Part shown: positions 54,238 through 62,860 of the stretch, one piece after another
How the letters are laid out: each line of letters opens with the position of its first letter
How positions within the stretch are numbered: the first letter of the stretch is position 1
Origin: Pseudomonas sp. GM41(2012)
GTDB lineage: Bacteria > Pseudomonadota > Gammaproteobacteria > Pseudomonadales > Pseudomonadaceae
Reading direction: 5' to 3'
Assembly (NCBI RefSeq): GCF_000282315.2
Contig: NZ_AKJN02000006.1
Span: 1,240,001 to 1,304,000 of the forward strand
DNA length: 64,000 bases
Translations under genes and position numbers: made by a program
The notes under the pieces: generated by a model
The model's input: only the letters and a program-made list of their open reading frames with translations
What the model was told of the DNA's origin: nothing
The model's database searches: none

Positions 54238-54999
54238 ATGGCACTCAAGCCATTGATCGGTGTTACTGCGTGCGTCAAACAGATTGGCCTGCACCCCTAC
54301 CATGTCAGCGGCGACAAGTATTTGCGTGCTGTCAGCGTCGCGGCTTTGGGGCTGCCGGTTGTCATTCCTTCCTTAGGCGATCTGACCGAAATCGATGACC
54401 TGCTCGCGCAGCTCGACGGTCTGCTGCTGACCGGATCGCCCTCGAATGTGGAACCCTTCCACTATCAAGGCCCCGACAGCGCCCCCGGCACGGATCACGA
54501 TCCGCAACGGGACGCCACCACCCTTCCTTTATTGCGTGCGGCCATTGCGGCGGGCGTTCCGGTGCTCGGCATCTGCCGGGGCTTTCAGGAAATGAACGTG
54601 GCGTTCGGCGGCAGCCTGCATCAGAAGGTCCACGAACTCCCGGGCATGCTGGATCACCGAGAAGCGAATCATCCGGACCTTGCGGTGCAATACGCACCGG
54701 CGCATGCGGTCAACATGCAACCGGGCGGTGTGTTCGAGGCGCTGGATTTGCCGCAGGTGTTCCAGGTCAATTCGATTCACAGCCAGGGCATCGACCGACT
54801 GGCGCCCGGCCTGCGTGCGGAAGCGATTGCGCCGGACGGTTTGATCGAGGCGATTTCGGTTGAACACAGCCCGACCTTCGCCGTTGGCGTGCAATGGCAC
54901 CCGGAATGGCAGGTGCTTTCGAATCCGCCCTACTTGAGTATTTTCCAGGCGTTCGGTGATGCATGCCGGCGACGGGCGGCGCTACGCAACAAGCGCTGA
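54238..54999 (+). CDS. puuD: Gamma-glutamyl-gamma-aminobutyrate hydrolase, PuuD-like (peptidase C26)
   Basis: 253 residues from the ATG at 54238 after CGAGGTGAT. The class I amidotransferase fold is seen, with Cys113 in VLGICRGFQEMNVAFGG and the His/Glu pair in GVQWHPEWQV. It cuts gamma-glutamyl-GABA into glutamate and GABA, the last step of the Puu pathway. It is divergent from puuA and precedes the Pot transporter genes, separated by a REPIN. Confidence 0.9.
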   Translation: MALKPLIGVTACVKQIGLHPYHVSGDKYLRAVSVAALGLPVVIPSLGDLTEIDDLLAQLDGLLLTGSPSNVEPFHYQGPDSAPGTDHDPQRDATTLPLLRAAIAAGVPVLGICRGFQEMNVAFGGSLHQKVHELPGMLDHREANHPDLAVQYAPAHAVNMQPGGVFEALDLPQVFQVNSIHSQGIDRLAPGLRAEAIAPDGLIEAISVEHSPTFAVGVQWHPEWQVLSNPPYLSIFQAFGDACRRRAALRNKR

Positions 55000-55152
55000 C
55001 TTAACACTCGATTAATCAATTTACTGCCCCCGAGAGTCAGGCGGGCGTGCCTTTGCGCGCCGGTCCCTCACGACAACAACAAACGCGATAACAACAAGTA
55101 CCACCAGGCAGCCAGGACGGCGGCGCCGAATAAGCCCAGCCGGATTGGGTAA

Positions 55153-55250
55153 CCCTGTAGGAGCCGAGCTTGCTCGCGATGGCGGCCGAACATTCAACAG
55201 TGATGTCGGTTGTCAGGGCCTCATCGCGAGCAAGCTCGGCTCCTACAGGG
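55153..55250. repeat. REPIN between puuD and potA
   Basis: CCCTGTAGGAGCCGAGCTTG is mirrored by AAGCTCGGCTCCTACAGGG, with ATCGCGAG arms inside. The rest of 55000-55331 has no gene. Confidence 0.85.
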
Positions 55251-55331
55251 ACCGTACCGGGATTGGGCTTGCAATCAACTATTAAGTCAGGCCGCGTTGG
55301 CCCGACGACTGAAACCTGTTGGGAGTTTCAC

Positions 55332-56474
55332 ATGGCAAACGCCTCCAGCATCTACAGGAAGGCTCTTGAAGGTCACCAGTCACCGAAAAAGGTGCTGGTG
55401 AAAGTCGACCGCGTCACCAAGAAATTCGACGAAACCACCGCGGTGGACGATGTCTCGCTTGAGATCCATCAAGGGGAAATCTTCGCCCTGCTCGGCGGTT
55501 CCGGTTCGGGCAAATCGACCCTGCTGCGCATGCTCGCAGGTTTCGAGCGCCCGACCGAAGGGCGGATTCTGCTCGACGGTGTCGACATCACCGACATGCC
55601 GCCGTACGAACGGCCGATCAACATGATGTTCCAGTCCTACGCGCTGTTCCCGCACATGACGGTGGCGCAGAACATTGCGTTCGGGCTGAAGCAGGATCGC
55701 CTGTCCACCAGCGAAATCGACGCCCGCGTTGAAGAGATGCTGCGACTGGTGCACATGACCCAATACGCCAAGCGCAAACCGCATCAACTGTCCGGCGGTC
55801 AGCGTCAGCGTGTGGCCCTGGCTCGTTCCCTGGCCAAGCGTCCGAAGCTGTTGCTGCTCGACGAACCGATGGGCGCGCTGGATAAAAAGCTGCGTTCGCA
55901 GATGCAACTGGAGTTGGTCGAGATCATCGAGCGGGTCGGCGTGACCTGCGTGATGGTGACTCACGATCAGGAAGAGGCCATGACCATGGCCCAGCGCATC
56001 GCCATCATGCACCTCGGCTGGATCGCACAGATCGGCAGCCCGGTGGACATTTATGAGGCGCCGGTCAGCCGCATGGTCTGCGAATTCATCGGCAACGTGA
56101 ACGCCTTCGACGGCACCGTGGTCGAGGATCTCGAAGGTCACGCGATCATTCACAGCCCGGACCTTGAACAGAAGATTTACGTCGGTCACGGCGTCAGCAC
56201 CTCAGTGCAGGACAAGTCGATCACCTACGCCATCCGCCCGGAAAAACTGCTGGTCAGCACCACCCAACCGGATACGCGCTACAACTGGTCCAGCGGCAAG
56301 GTGCATGACATCGCCTACCTCGGCGGCCACTCGGTGTTTTACGTGGAATTGCCTGGCGGCAAGATCGTGCAGTCGTTCATGGCCAACGCCGAACGCCGTG
56401 GCGCCCGTCCGACCTGGGACGACAAGGTCTACGTGTGGTGGGAAGACGACAGCGGCGTGGTACTGCGCTCATGA
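55332..56474 (+). CDS. potA: Polyamine ABC transporter ATP-binding protein
   Basis: 380 residues from the ATG at 55332, after TTGGGAG. Walker A GGSGSGKST is at 55-63. Signature LSGGQRQRVALARSL and Walker B LLLDEPMGALDKKLR follow, and a TOBE-like C-terminal domain lies at about 285-375. It energises putrescine/spermidine import at the inner membrane. It overlaps potB by ATGA. PotG would be an equally good name for a putrescine-specific system. Confidence 0.9.
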   Translation: MANASSIYRKALEGHQSPKKVLVKVDRVTKKFDETTAVDDVSLEIHQGEIFALLGGSGSGKSTLLRMLAGFERPTEGRILLDGVDITDMPPYERPINMMFQSYALFPHMTVAQNIAFGLKQDRLSTSEIDARVEEMLRLVHMTQYAKRKPHQLSGGQRQRVALARSLAKRPKLLLLDEPMGALDKKLRSQMQLELVEIIERVGVTCVMVTHDQEEAMTMAQRIAIMHLGWIAQIGSPVDIYEAPVSRMVCEFIGNVNAFDGTVVEDLEGHAIIHSPDLEQKIYVGHGVSTSVQDKSITYAIRPEKLLVSTTQPDTRYNWSSGKVHDIAYLGGHSVFYVELPGGKIVQSFMANAERRGARPTWDDKVYVWWEDDSGVVLRS

Positions 56475-57385
56475 AAACACTCAATCAGCAGTTTATGCGG
56501 CTGATGCCGAGTGGTCGAAAGCTCGTCATCGGGGTTCCTTTCCTGTGGCTGTTCCTGTTCTTCATGCTGCCGTTCTTCCTGGTGATGAAGATCAGCTTCT
56601 CGGAAGCGGCCCTGGCCATTCCTCCTTACTCAGAGATCTACACCTTCGCCGAGCAGAAATTCCAGCTGCTGCTGAACCTCGGCAACTACTCGTTGCTGAC
56701 TCAGGATGAGTTGTACATCTCGGCCTACTTCGGCTCGTTGAAGGTCGCGTTTTTAAGCACGCTGATGTGCCTGGTGATCGGTTTCCCGATGGCCTATGCG
56801 ATCACCAAAGCGAGCAAGGAAACGCAAAACGTTCTGCTGCTGTTGATCATGATGCCGACCTGGACCGCGATCCTGATCCGCGTTTACGCGTGGATGGGCA
56901 TCCTCAGCAACAACGGTTTGCTCAACGCGTTTTTGATGTGGACCGGGCTGACCGATCACCCGATCGAGATCCTCAACACCAATACCGCCGTGTATATCGG
57001 CGTGGTGTATGCGTATCTGCCGTTCATGGTGTTGCCGTTGTACGCCAACCTGGTCAAGCACGATCAAAGCCTGCTGGAAGCCGCTTCGGACCTGGGTTCG
57101 AGCAACTTCAACAACTTCTGGAAAATCACCGTGCCGCTGGCCAAGAACGGGATCATCGCCGGCTGCATGCTGGTGTTCATTCCAGTAGTCGGTGAGTTCG
57201 TGATTCCGGAGCTGCTGGGCGGCCCTGAGACCCTGATGATCGGTCGCGTGCTGTGGCAAGAGTTCTTCAATAACCGCGACTGGCCGGTGGCGTCTGCCCT
57301 GGCGGTGGTGATGCTGTTGATCCTGATTGTGCCAATTCTGTTGTTCAACCGCAGCCAGGCAAAAGAGATGGAGGCACGGGGATGA
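56471..57385 (+). CDS. potB: Polyamine ABC transporter permease subunit 1
   Basis: 304 residues from the ATG at 56471, which overlaps potA. Six or so transmembrane segments are predicted, with the EAA loop EAASDLGSSNFNNFWKITVPLA that contacts the ATPase. PotB/PotH-type permease; overlaps the next gene by 4 nt, so stoichiometric translation is likely. Confidence 0.9.
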   Translation: MKTLNQQFMRLMPSGRKLVIGVPFLWLFLFFMLPFFLVMKISFSEAALAIPPYSEIYTFAEQKFQLLLNLGNYSLLTQDELYISAYFGSLKVAFLSTLMCLVIGFPMAYAITKASKETQNVLLLLIMMPTWTAILIRVYAWMGILSNNGLLNAFLMWTGLTDHPIEILNTNTAVYIGVVYAYLPFMVLPLYANLVKHDQSLLEAASDLGSSNFNNFWKITVPLAKNGIIAGCMLVFIPVVGEFVIPELLGGPETLMIGRVLWQEFFNNRDWPVASALAVVMLLILIVPILLFNRSQAKEMEARG

Positions 57386-58266
57386 AACGCTTCGGATTTT
57401 CAAAGTTCATGCTGATTTTCGGCCTGTCGTTTATCTACCTGCCGATGTTGATTCTGGTGATCTACTCGTTCAACGCCTCGAAACTGGTAACCGTATGGGG
57501 CGGCTGGTCGTTCAAGTGGTACGCCGGCCTGCTCGATAACTCGCAACTGATGGGCTCGGTAGTGCGCTCGCTGGAAATCGCCTGCTACACCGCGATTGCC
57601 GCGGTGGCGCTGGGGACATTGGCGGCGTTTGTGCTGACTCGCGTCACTCGCTTCAAGGGCCGCACGTTGTTCGGTGGTTTGGTGACGGCGCCGCTGGTGA
57701 TGCCGGAAGTGATCACCGGTCTGTCGCTGTTGCTGCTGTTCGTGGCGATGGCGCAGTTGATTGGCTGGCCGCAGGAACGTGGCATCGTCACCATCTGGAT
57801 CGCTCACACCACGTTCTGTGCGGCGTATGTGGCGGTGGTGGTTTCGGCGCGCTTGCGTGAGCTGGACCTGTCCATCGAAGAAGCGGCCATGGACCTCGGG
57901 GCGAAGCCGTTCAAGGTGTTTTTCCTGATCACCATTCCGATGATCGCGCCATCACTGGCGGCCGGCGGCATGATGTCGTTTGCCCTGTCGCTGGATGACC
58001 TGGTGCTGGCGAGTTTCGTGTCCGGCCCGGGTTCGACGACCCTGCCGATGGAAGTGTTCTCGGCGGTGCGTCTGGGCGTGAAGCCTGAGATCAACGCCGT
58101 GGCCAGCCTGATTCTGCTCGCCGTATCGATCGTGACCTTCATGGTCTGGTACTTCAGCCGCCGCGCCGAAGCGACCCGCAAACGTGCGATCCAGGAAGCG
58201 ATGGACCAGACCGCCAGCGAATCCTGGCAGCAACCTGAAAAACAATTGGTAGAAGCGACGGCCTAG
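57382..58266 (+). CDS. potC: Polyamine ABC transporter permease subunit 2
   Basis: 294 residues with an EAA loop EEAAMDLGAKPFKVFFLITI and six transmembrane segments. The C-terminus is charged and extends further than usual (about 265-294). It completes the channel with PotB. The binding-protein gene follows after 303 nt. Confidence 0.9.
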   Translation: MKRFGFSKFMLIFGLSFIYLPMLILVIYSFNASKLVTVWGGWSFKWYAGLLDNSQLMGSVVRSLEIACYTAIAAVALGTLAAFVLTRVTRFKGRTLFGGLVTAPLVMPEVITGLSLLLLFVAMAQLIGWPQERGIVTIWIAHTTFCAAYVAVVVSARLRELDLSIEEAAMDLGAKPFKVFFLITIPMIAPSLAAGGMMSFALSLDDLVLASFVSGPGSTTLPMEVFSAVRLGVKPEINAVASLILLAVSIVTFMVWYFSRRAEATRKRAIQEAMDQTASESWQQPEKQLVEATA

Positions 58267-58297
58267 GCTGTTGAGTTAACTGTGGCGAGGGAGCTTC

Positions 58298-58445
58298 TGT
58301 GGCGAGGGGATTTATCCCCGTTCGGCTGCGCAGCAGTCGTAAAACAGGTGTACTCGGTGAACCTGATACACCTCGGTTGCAGGTTTTGGGGCTGCTTCGC
58401 AGCCCAACGGGGCGGTGCGACGTTTCGATAAATCCCCTCGCCACA
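58298..58445. repeat. REP pair of the GGCGAGGGGATTTATCC type
   Basis: TGTGGCGAGGGGATTTATCC is mirrored by GATAAATCCCCTCGCCACA at the right end. The right arm is interrupted by GGCGGTGCGACGTTTC. An extra partial TGTGGCGAGG lies at 58281. Confidence 0.75.
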
Positions 58446-58470
58446 GGGTTTGGGTTTAACCCACATGTTC

Positions 58471-58536
58471 TGTGTTAACTGCACAGGGTTTGTGTGTACT
58501 GCACAGGTTGTGTGTTCACTGCATTTTTGCTGTGTG
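58471..58536. repeat. Three 20-bp tandem repeats in the leader of the binding-protein gene
   Basis: TGTGTTAACTGCACAGGGTT (58471), TGTGTGTACTGCACAGGTTG (58491) and TGTGTTCACTGCATTTTTGC (58511) are exactly 20 bp apart with a common TGTGTnnACTGCA core; TGTGTG at 58531 is a partial fourth. The 20-bp spacing is close to two helical turns, so proteins bound at each site would lie on one face of the DNA. It is probably a multi-site operator, ending 34-39 nt before the start codon. Confidence 0.6.
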
Positions 58537-58569
58537 ATTTTGAATAAAAAGAGAAATGGAGTTGTACCG

Positions 58570-59667
58570 ATGAAAATGTTTGGCAGGACTCTGCTGACAC
58601 TGTCCTTATTGGGCGCGATGGCCACCGGCGCCCAGGCCAATGACAAGGTACTGCGCGTCTACAACTGGTCGGATTACATCGCCCCGGACACCGTCAAGAA
58701 GTTCGAAGACGAGACCGGCATCCGCGTGACCTACGATGTGTTCGACAGCAATGAAACCCTTGAGGCACGGCTGCTCGCCGGCAAATCCGGCTACGACATC
58801 GTCGTGCCGTCCAACAGTTTCCTGGCCAAGCAGATCAAGGCTGGCGTCTATCAGGAACTGGACAAGTCGAAGCTGCCGAACTGGAAAAATCTCAACCCGG
58901 TCCTGCTGAAAAACGCTTCCGCCAGCGATCCCGATAACGGCCACGCCTTCCCGTACATGTGGGGCTCGATCGGCATTGGCTTCAACCCGGAGAAGGTCAA
59001 GGAAGTGCTCGGCAGCAACGCGCCGACCAATTCCTGGGACTTGCTGTTCAAACCGGAAAACGCCGCGAAGCTGAAAGCCTGCGGCATCAGTTTCCTGGAT
59101 TCGCCGACCGAGATGCTCCCGGCCGCCCTGCACTATCTGGGTTACCCGGTGAACTCGCAGAACAAGGATCAGATCGCCGAAGCTGAAGCGTTGTTCATGA
59201 AGATTCGGCCGTCGGTGGCGTACTTTCATTCGTCGAAATACATCTCCGACCTGGCCAACGGCAACATCTGCGTGGCGGTCGGTTACTCCGGTGATGTGCT
59301 GCAAGCCAAGGCGCGCGCTCAGGAAGCGGGCGATAAGGTGAAGGTCGATTACAGCATTCCCAAGGAAGGCGCCGGCAGCTTCTACGACATGGTCGCTATC
59401 CCCCGGGACGCGGCGAACGTGGAAAACGCTTACCTGTTCATGAACTTCCTGATGCGCCCGGACATCATCGCCGAGATCACCAACAACATCGGCTACAGCA
59501 ACGCCAACGCGGCGGCCACGCCTTTGGTGGATGAAGCGATTCGGGATGATCCGGGGTCGTATCCGTCGCAGGCGGTGATGGCGACGTTGTATGCCATTCC
59601 GGACATGCCGATTGGCGTTCAGCGGGTGATGACCCGCGGGTGGACGCGGGTGAAGCTCGGCAAGTAA
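58570..59667 (+). CDS. potF: Periplasmic putrescine/spermidine-binding protein
   Basis: 365 residues from the ATG at 58570, after TGGAG; the frame is open upstream to 58450 but only through the repeat leader. A signal peptide (about 1-24, ending AQAND) precedes a mature extracellular solute-binding fold: [19 protein letters not shown] and [21 protein letters not shown] are PotD/PotF hallmarks. It delivers polyamines to the PotABC complex. Specificity between putrescine and spermidine is not decidable by eye. Confidence 0.92.
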   Translation: MKMFGRTLLTLSLLGAMATGAQANDKVLRVYNWSDYIAPDTVKKFEDETGIRVTYDVFDSNETLEARLLAGKSGYDIVVPSNSFLAKQIKAGVYQELDKSKLPNWKNLNPVLLKNASASDPDNGHAFPYMWGSIGIGFNPEKVKEVLGSNAPTNSWDLLFKPENAAKLKACGISFLDSPTEMLPAALHYLGYPVNSQNKDQIAEAEALFMKIRPSVAYFHSSKYISDLANGNICVAVGYSGDVLQAKARAQEAGDKVKVDYSIPKEGAGSFYDMVAIPRDAANVENAYLFMNFLMRPDIIAEITNNIGYSNANAAATPLVDEAIRDDPGSYPSQAVMATLYAIPDMPIGVQRVMTRGWTRVKLGK

Positions 59668-59681
59668 TTCACTCGAAGCCG

Positions 59682-59767
59682 CCATCGCGAGCAAGCTCGG
59701 CTCCTACAGGGGAGCACAAAATGACGAGCGACGCTGATCCTGTAGGAGCCGAGCTTGCTCGCGATGA
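59682..59767. repeat. REPIN downstream of potF
   Basis: CCATCGCGAGCAAGCTCGGC is mirrored by GCCGAGCTTGCTCGCGATG with CTCCTACAGG/CCTGTAGGAG inside. Confidence 0.85.
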
Positions 59768-59895
59768 GGCCATAACATCCAACATCAAAATTGCAGATTA
59801 CCGTGTCAAAGATTTCCGTTCACGCAGCGCCTTACCACCGCTGCACTCCTATCTGTAGAACGGCCTCACCTGGCTTCCTCGGTTAAGGTGATTTT

Positions 59896-59922
59896 GGGCG
59901 CCCTCCTCGGGCGCCTTTTTTT
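59896..59922 (+). terminator. Rho-independent terminator
   Basis: GGGCGCC and GGCGCCC-type arms (GGGCGCCC to GGGCGCC) enclose TCCTC and are followed by a run of seven T residues. It terminates the potF transcript and abuts the end of thpR on the other strand. Confidence 0.85.
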
Positions 59923-60460
59923 ATGAGGGGACGAGCGGCCACTCGGCCAGCGCTCGGTAGCGGCCCTTATGGGATTCGAACAGGGTGAAGTGATCGGCCC
60001 GCAGATAGAATTCGGGCGGCGTCGCTGACTCAGGCACCGGCACTCGGTAATCGCGCATCAGCGTCAGATGCGGCCGAAACTCCTTCGGCGAATCCTCAAA
60101 CCCGAACGGCAGCATTGCCTGCTCAAGCGCATACACCAGCCGCAGCAACTCCGGTGATGCCTGCTCCGGCGCGAGCACCAGCACCCCTGCCCTGCGCCAG
60201 ACATCCAGCCGATCAAGCGCCACCCTCAAAGGCGCACCCGGCGTTCGAATGTTGGCAGCGGCCGTGCAGATATCGGCGATTTTCGCCACTTCGACAGCCC
60301 CCAAAAACTTCAACGTCAGGTGAAAGTTCTCCACCGGCACCGGGCGTCCGCTCCTGAGCCCTAGTGAGCTGCGCCATTGGGCAATGGCTCGACGTTGCTC
60401 GGGTGTGCAGTTCAGGGCAAAAAACAGTCGTTTTAACGGCTCATGGGATTCATCGTTCAT
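59921..60460 (-). CDS. thpR: RNA 2',3'-cyclic phosphodiesterase (2H phosphoesterase)
   Basis: 179 residues from the ATG at 60460, 8 nt after AGGAGG; a GTG at 60469 overlaps that site. Both HxT(L) motifs of the 2H fold are present: FHLTLKFLG (about 40-50) and RPHLTLMRD (about 128-136). ThpR opens 2',3'-cyclic RNA ends and was earlier called LigT. It is divergent from the 64-residue gene at 60521. Confidence 0.9.
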   Translation of the reverse strand: MNDESHEPLKRLFFALNCTPEQRRAIAQWRSSLGLRSGRPVPVENFHLTLKFLGAVEVAKIADICTAAANIRTPGAPLRVALDRLDVWRRAGVLVLAPEQASPELLRLVYALEQAMLPFGFEDSPKEFRPHLTLMRDYRVPVPESATPPEFYLRADHFTLFESHKGRYRALAEWPLVPS

Positions 60461-60520
60461 AGCTGGCACCTCCTGACATCCAAGTTATAGTTCATGCAAA
60501 GGATTCAACTGGAGGGGGCC

Positions 60521-60715
60521 ATGCGCGAGATCATCAGCAAGGAACCGTGGTGGGCCGTGCCACCGAAACCCGGTCAGGATGAGTCCGAGCTGGAATGGGG
60601 CTGGCTGGTTCATTACAACGAAGGTGAGCCGCGCTTCGAGTTCATCAAAGAGCGGCCGACGGACAGCGAGATTCGTAATCGCAAGAGCTGCAGGACCACC
60701 CCGACGCCGGAGTGA
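60521..60715 (+). CDS. Hypothetical 64-residue protein
   Basis: Starts at the ATG at 60521 after GGAGGGGGCC, with PWWAVPPKPGQDESELEWGW and a basic C-terminus. Trp-rich and small; its family is not recognised. It ends 15 nt before the stop of the convergent DUF1428 gene. Confidence 0.6.
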   Translation: MREIISKEPWWAVPPKPGQDESELEWGWLVHYNEGEPRFEFIKERPTDSEIRNRKSCRTTPTPE

Positions 60716-60729
60716 TCCTGTCGCTGGCT

Positions 60730-61083
60730 TCAGGCTTTAACGATCATTTCGAACCCGCCAAAGATCAGCCTCTGGCCATCAAATGGCATCGGGTTCACAT
60801 CCTGCTGCATGCGCGGATCGTTCATGAGTTTCTCCATGCCTGCATCGCGGGTGGTCTTGTCGGGCCAGATGATCCAGGAAAACACCACGGTTTCGTCTTC
60901 CTTGAGTTTTACCGCCATAGGAAACGAGGTCACTTTGCCGTCAGGGACGTCGTCGCCCCAGCATTCGGCGACGCTGAGTGCGCCGCTCTCCTTGAAAATG
61001 ACCGCGGCGGTTTCGGCGTGTTTCTTGAATTTTTCGCGGTTGGCGGTGGGTACAGCTGCGATGAAGCCATCAACGTAGGACAT
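60730..61083 (-). CDS. DUF1428 domain-containing protein (YbaA-like)
   Basis: 117 residues. MSYVDGFIAAVPTANREKFK, ECWGDDVPDGKVTSFPMAVK and FSWIIWPDKTTRDAGMEK match the DUF1428 family, a dimeric ferredoxin-like fold of unknown function. AAGGAGAACGACC before the ATG is a strong ribosome site. The lipoprotein gene lies 16 nt upstream on the same strand. Confidence 0.9.
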   Translation of the reverse strand: MSYVDGFIAAVPTANREKFKKHAETAAVIFKESGALSVAECWGDDVPDGKVTSFPMAVKLKEDETVVFSWIIWPDKTTRDAGMEKLMNDPRMQQDVNPMPFDGQRLIFGGFEMIVKA

Positions 61084-61099
61084 GGTCGTTCTCCTTGGG

Positions 61100-62167
61100 T
61101 TATGGGGCGATCTGCTGGTTAGTCGATTCCGTCGGTGACCAATCGACAGATCCGCTGCCCGAACTGACCGACGGTACTTCGGCGCTCCCCGCCAGATTGC
61201 CCTCGATCTGCGCCGCCATGTACAACGTGCCGGCCATCACGCCGGTGGTCGGATTTTGCACCAGCTTCAGCCAGGCTTTGTCGAACGTGTTACCCAGACT
61301 GCTGCGAATCAGTGCCTCGCTGTCAGGCCGATCATTGGCCTGGATAATCGCGCGGATCCCCGCCACACCCACGGAAATCAAGCCCCCGACCAATTTACCC
61401 GCTGCAGCGGCCACTGCACTGGCGGCACCTCGCGGGACCATTTCGGCTTCCATCCGTTTGCTGGCGCGCTTGGCCACCGGGGCCATGGCGGTGTCTGTCG
61501 AAGCCACCCCCTTGTCACCGCCGGCCTTGTGGATTTTCTCGATCAGCGCCGCATAGGCCGGCAGCGTAGTCAGTGGTTGGGTGTGCACCACTTGATACAG
61601 CGAGGCGTCCCGGGCAGGCGGTGGCCCGAGGGCGATGGCGGGGATTTTCTGGATCCGCCCGTTGAGCTGAGCCATCGGCACGCCGTGGCGCTGGGAGATT
61701 TTCTGCAGTTCTTCCTGAAGGATGTCGACGTAGAACGCCGTTGCCTGGCCGAGAATCGCATCGGGATCGATTTCCACCGCGACCGGCGCCAGCACGCGCT
61801 GCTGGTATTGCTCCAGCAGATAGGCCGCCAGGCGCTTGGCCGAGGCATCTTGCTCGCCCTTGGCGCTGATGGTGTACCAGCTGACTTTCATCGACAGCCA
61901 TTCCTGAGTCCAGTAACTGCTGAACCAGGGAATGAAGTTCTCTTCGGTCAGTTGATAGACCCGTGTTCGCCAGTAATCCATGGCACCGCGCGCGTAGATT
62001 TTGGTCTGCTCGGTGGCCGATTGCGACGCCGCGACAATCTCTTGGTCGACGATCTGCCAGGTGCTTTGGGAAACAACCACCGGCACCACTTCCACCGGGG
62101 CGCGCGCAGTCGTGACGCATCCCGCCAACACCACCAACACGGCGACGATCAGCGAACGCACGTTCAA
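61100..62167 (-). CDS. Hypothetical lipoprotein
   Basis: 355 residues, starting at TTG 62167 after AGGAACC, or at GTG 62161. The signal ends at a lipobox VLAGC (Cys17), so it is membrane-anchored. Residues 35-200 are helical and contain WRTRVYQLTEENFIPWFSSY; a glycine/alanine-rich hydrophobic stretch (about 245-270) may contact the membrane. The ending is Ser/Gly-rich and disordered. The family is not recognised. It precedes the DUF1428 gene by 16 nt. Confidence 0.75.
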   Translation of the reverse strand: MNVRSLIVAVLVVLAGCVTTARAPVEVVPVVVSQSTWQIVDQEIVAASQSATEQTKIYARGAMDYWRTRVYQLTEENFIPWFSSYWTQEWLSMKVSWYTISAKGEQDASAKRLAAYLLEQYQQRVLAPVAVEIDPDAILGQATAFYVDILQEELQKISQRHGVPMAQLNGRIQKIPAIALGPPPARDASLYQVVHTQPLTTLPAYAALIEKIHKAGGDKGVASTDTAMAPVAKRASKRMEAEMVPRGAASAVAAAAGKLVGGLISVGVAGIRAIIQANDRPDSEALIRSSLGNTFDKAWLKLVQNPTTGVMAGTLYMAAQIEGNLAGSAEVPSVSSGSGSVDWSPTESTNQQIAP

Positions 62168-62277
62168 GGTCGCGGTTCCTACAGACTTGCCCGAACGGGA
62201 TGTCCGGTGTTCAAAGGTCTATTAATTTGAGTATAGGTGTCGGTGTTTGTTCGTTTGGGGTTGAGGGTGTTCTTAAG

Positions 62278-62382
62278 GGCCTCTTCGCGAGCAAGCCCGC
62301 TCCCACATTTGATCTTCAGTGGACACAGTATTTGTGAGCGCCACGGGACAAATGTGGGAGCGGGCTTGCTCGCGAAGAGGCC
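62278..62382. repeat. REPIN
   Basis: GGCCTCTTCGCGAGCAAGCC is mirrored by GGCTTGCTCGCGAAGAGGCC at the right end, with CCCGCTCCCACATTTG/CAAATGTGGGAGCGGG also paired. Confidence 0.9.
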
Positions 62383-62510
62383 GGAACAGTCAGCGACCCA
62401 CCATCACTTATGTCGATATTCACCATCGCCGCGAATGCCTTCCGCTCAAAAACCGTCAGCGTAGGATCAGCCCTAACCCAACGCAAAACCCCGCATCGGA
62501 GGGGCGAATC

Positions 62511-62603
62511 ATGATTATCCATCTCCTGACCTGCCTGGCCCTGACAGCCGTGACACTGAGCGTTTTTTCCTGGTACGTCCTGTCCGAAGAGCGCACGTCA
62601 TGA
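62511..62603 (+). CDS. Small single-helix membrane protein (30 residues)
   Basis: ATG at 62511 lies behind a good CGGAGGGGCGAATC site. The product MIIHLLTCLALTAVTLSVFS then WYVLSEERTS is one transmembrane helix with a short charged tail. Its stop overlaps the ATG of the next frame as ATGA, so a two-gene unit is likely. Not a recognised family. Confidence 0.55.
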   Translation: MIIHLLTCLALTAVTLSVFSWYVLSEERTS

Positions 62604-62860
62604 TCCACTCCGTGACCCTGGCCGTAAGCTTTGCGGTGTTCGGCAATAACTACTATTCCCAGTCATTCGTTTCGCGCAAAACGTTCGAACTGGTGTTCGA
62701 TAAAAACTTCGAGGCGTTGCTGATGCCGTCCGCCGCCAATCACTTCAACAATGAAGTGATCGGGCTCAATGATCAGTTCCGGTTCCTGAGCGATGTACTG
62801 GAAGAGCACCTGCTGGCGACTGAGCTCGCCGCTACCGCCCCCCGGAATCGATACTTCTGA
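62600..62860 (+). CDS. Hypothetical 86-residue protein coupled to the small membrane protein
   Basis: Begins at the ATGA overlap. A short hydrophobic N-terminus (MIHSVTLAVSFAVFGN) is followed by a soluble helical part (FELVFDKNFEALLMPSAANH, DQFRFLSDVLEEHLLATELA). Its last 29 nt overlap the end of the convergent epimerase gene. Not recognised. Confidence 0.5.
   Translation: MIHSVTLAVSFAVFGNNYYSQSFVSRKTFELVFDKNFEALLMPSAANHFNNEVIGLNDQFRFLSDVLEEHLLATELAATAPRNRYF

Noticed and set aside
58471..58536. The 20-bp repeats as a CRISPR or a coding repeat
   Set aside because: No spacers between units, three copies only, and the reading frames through them lack a ribosome site.
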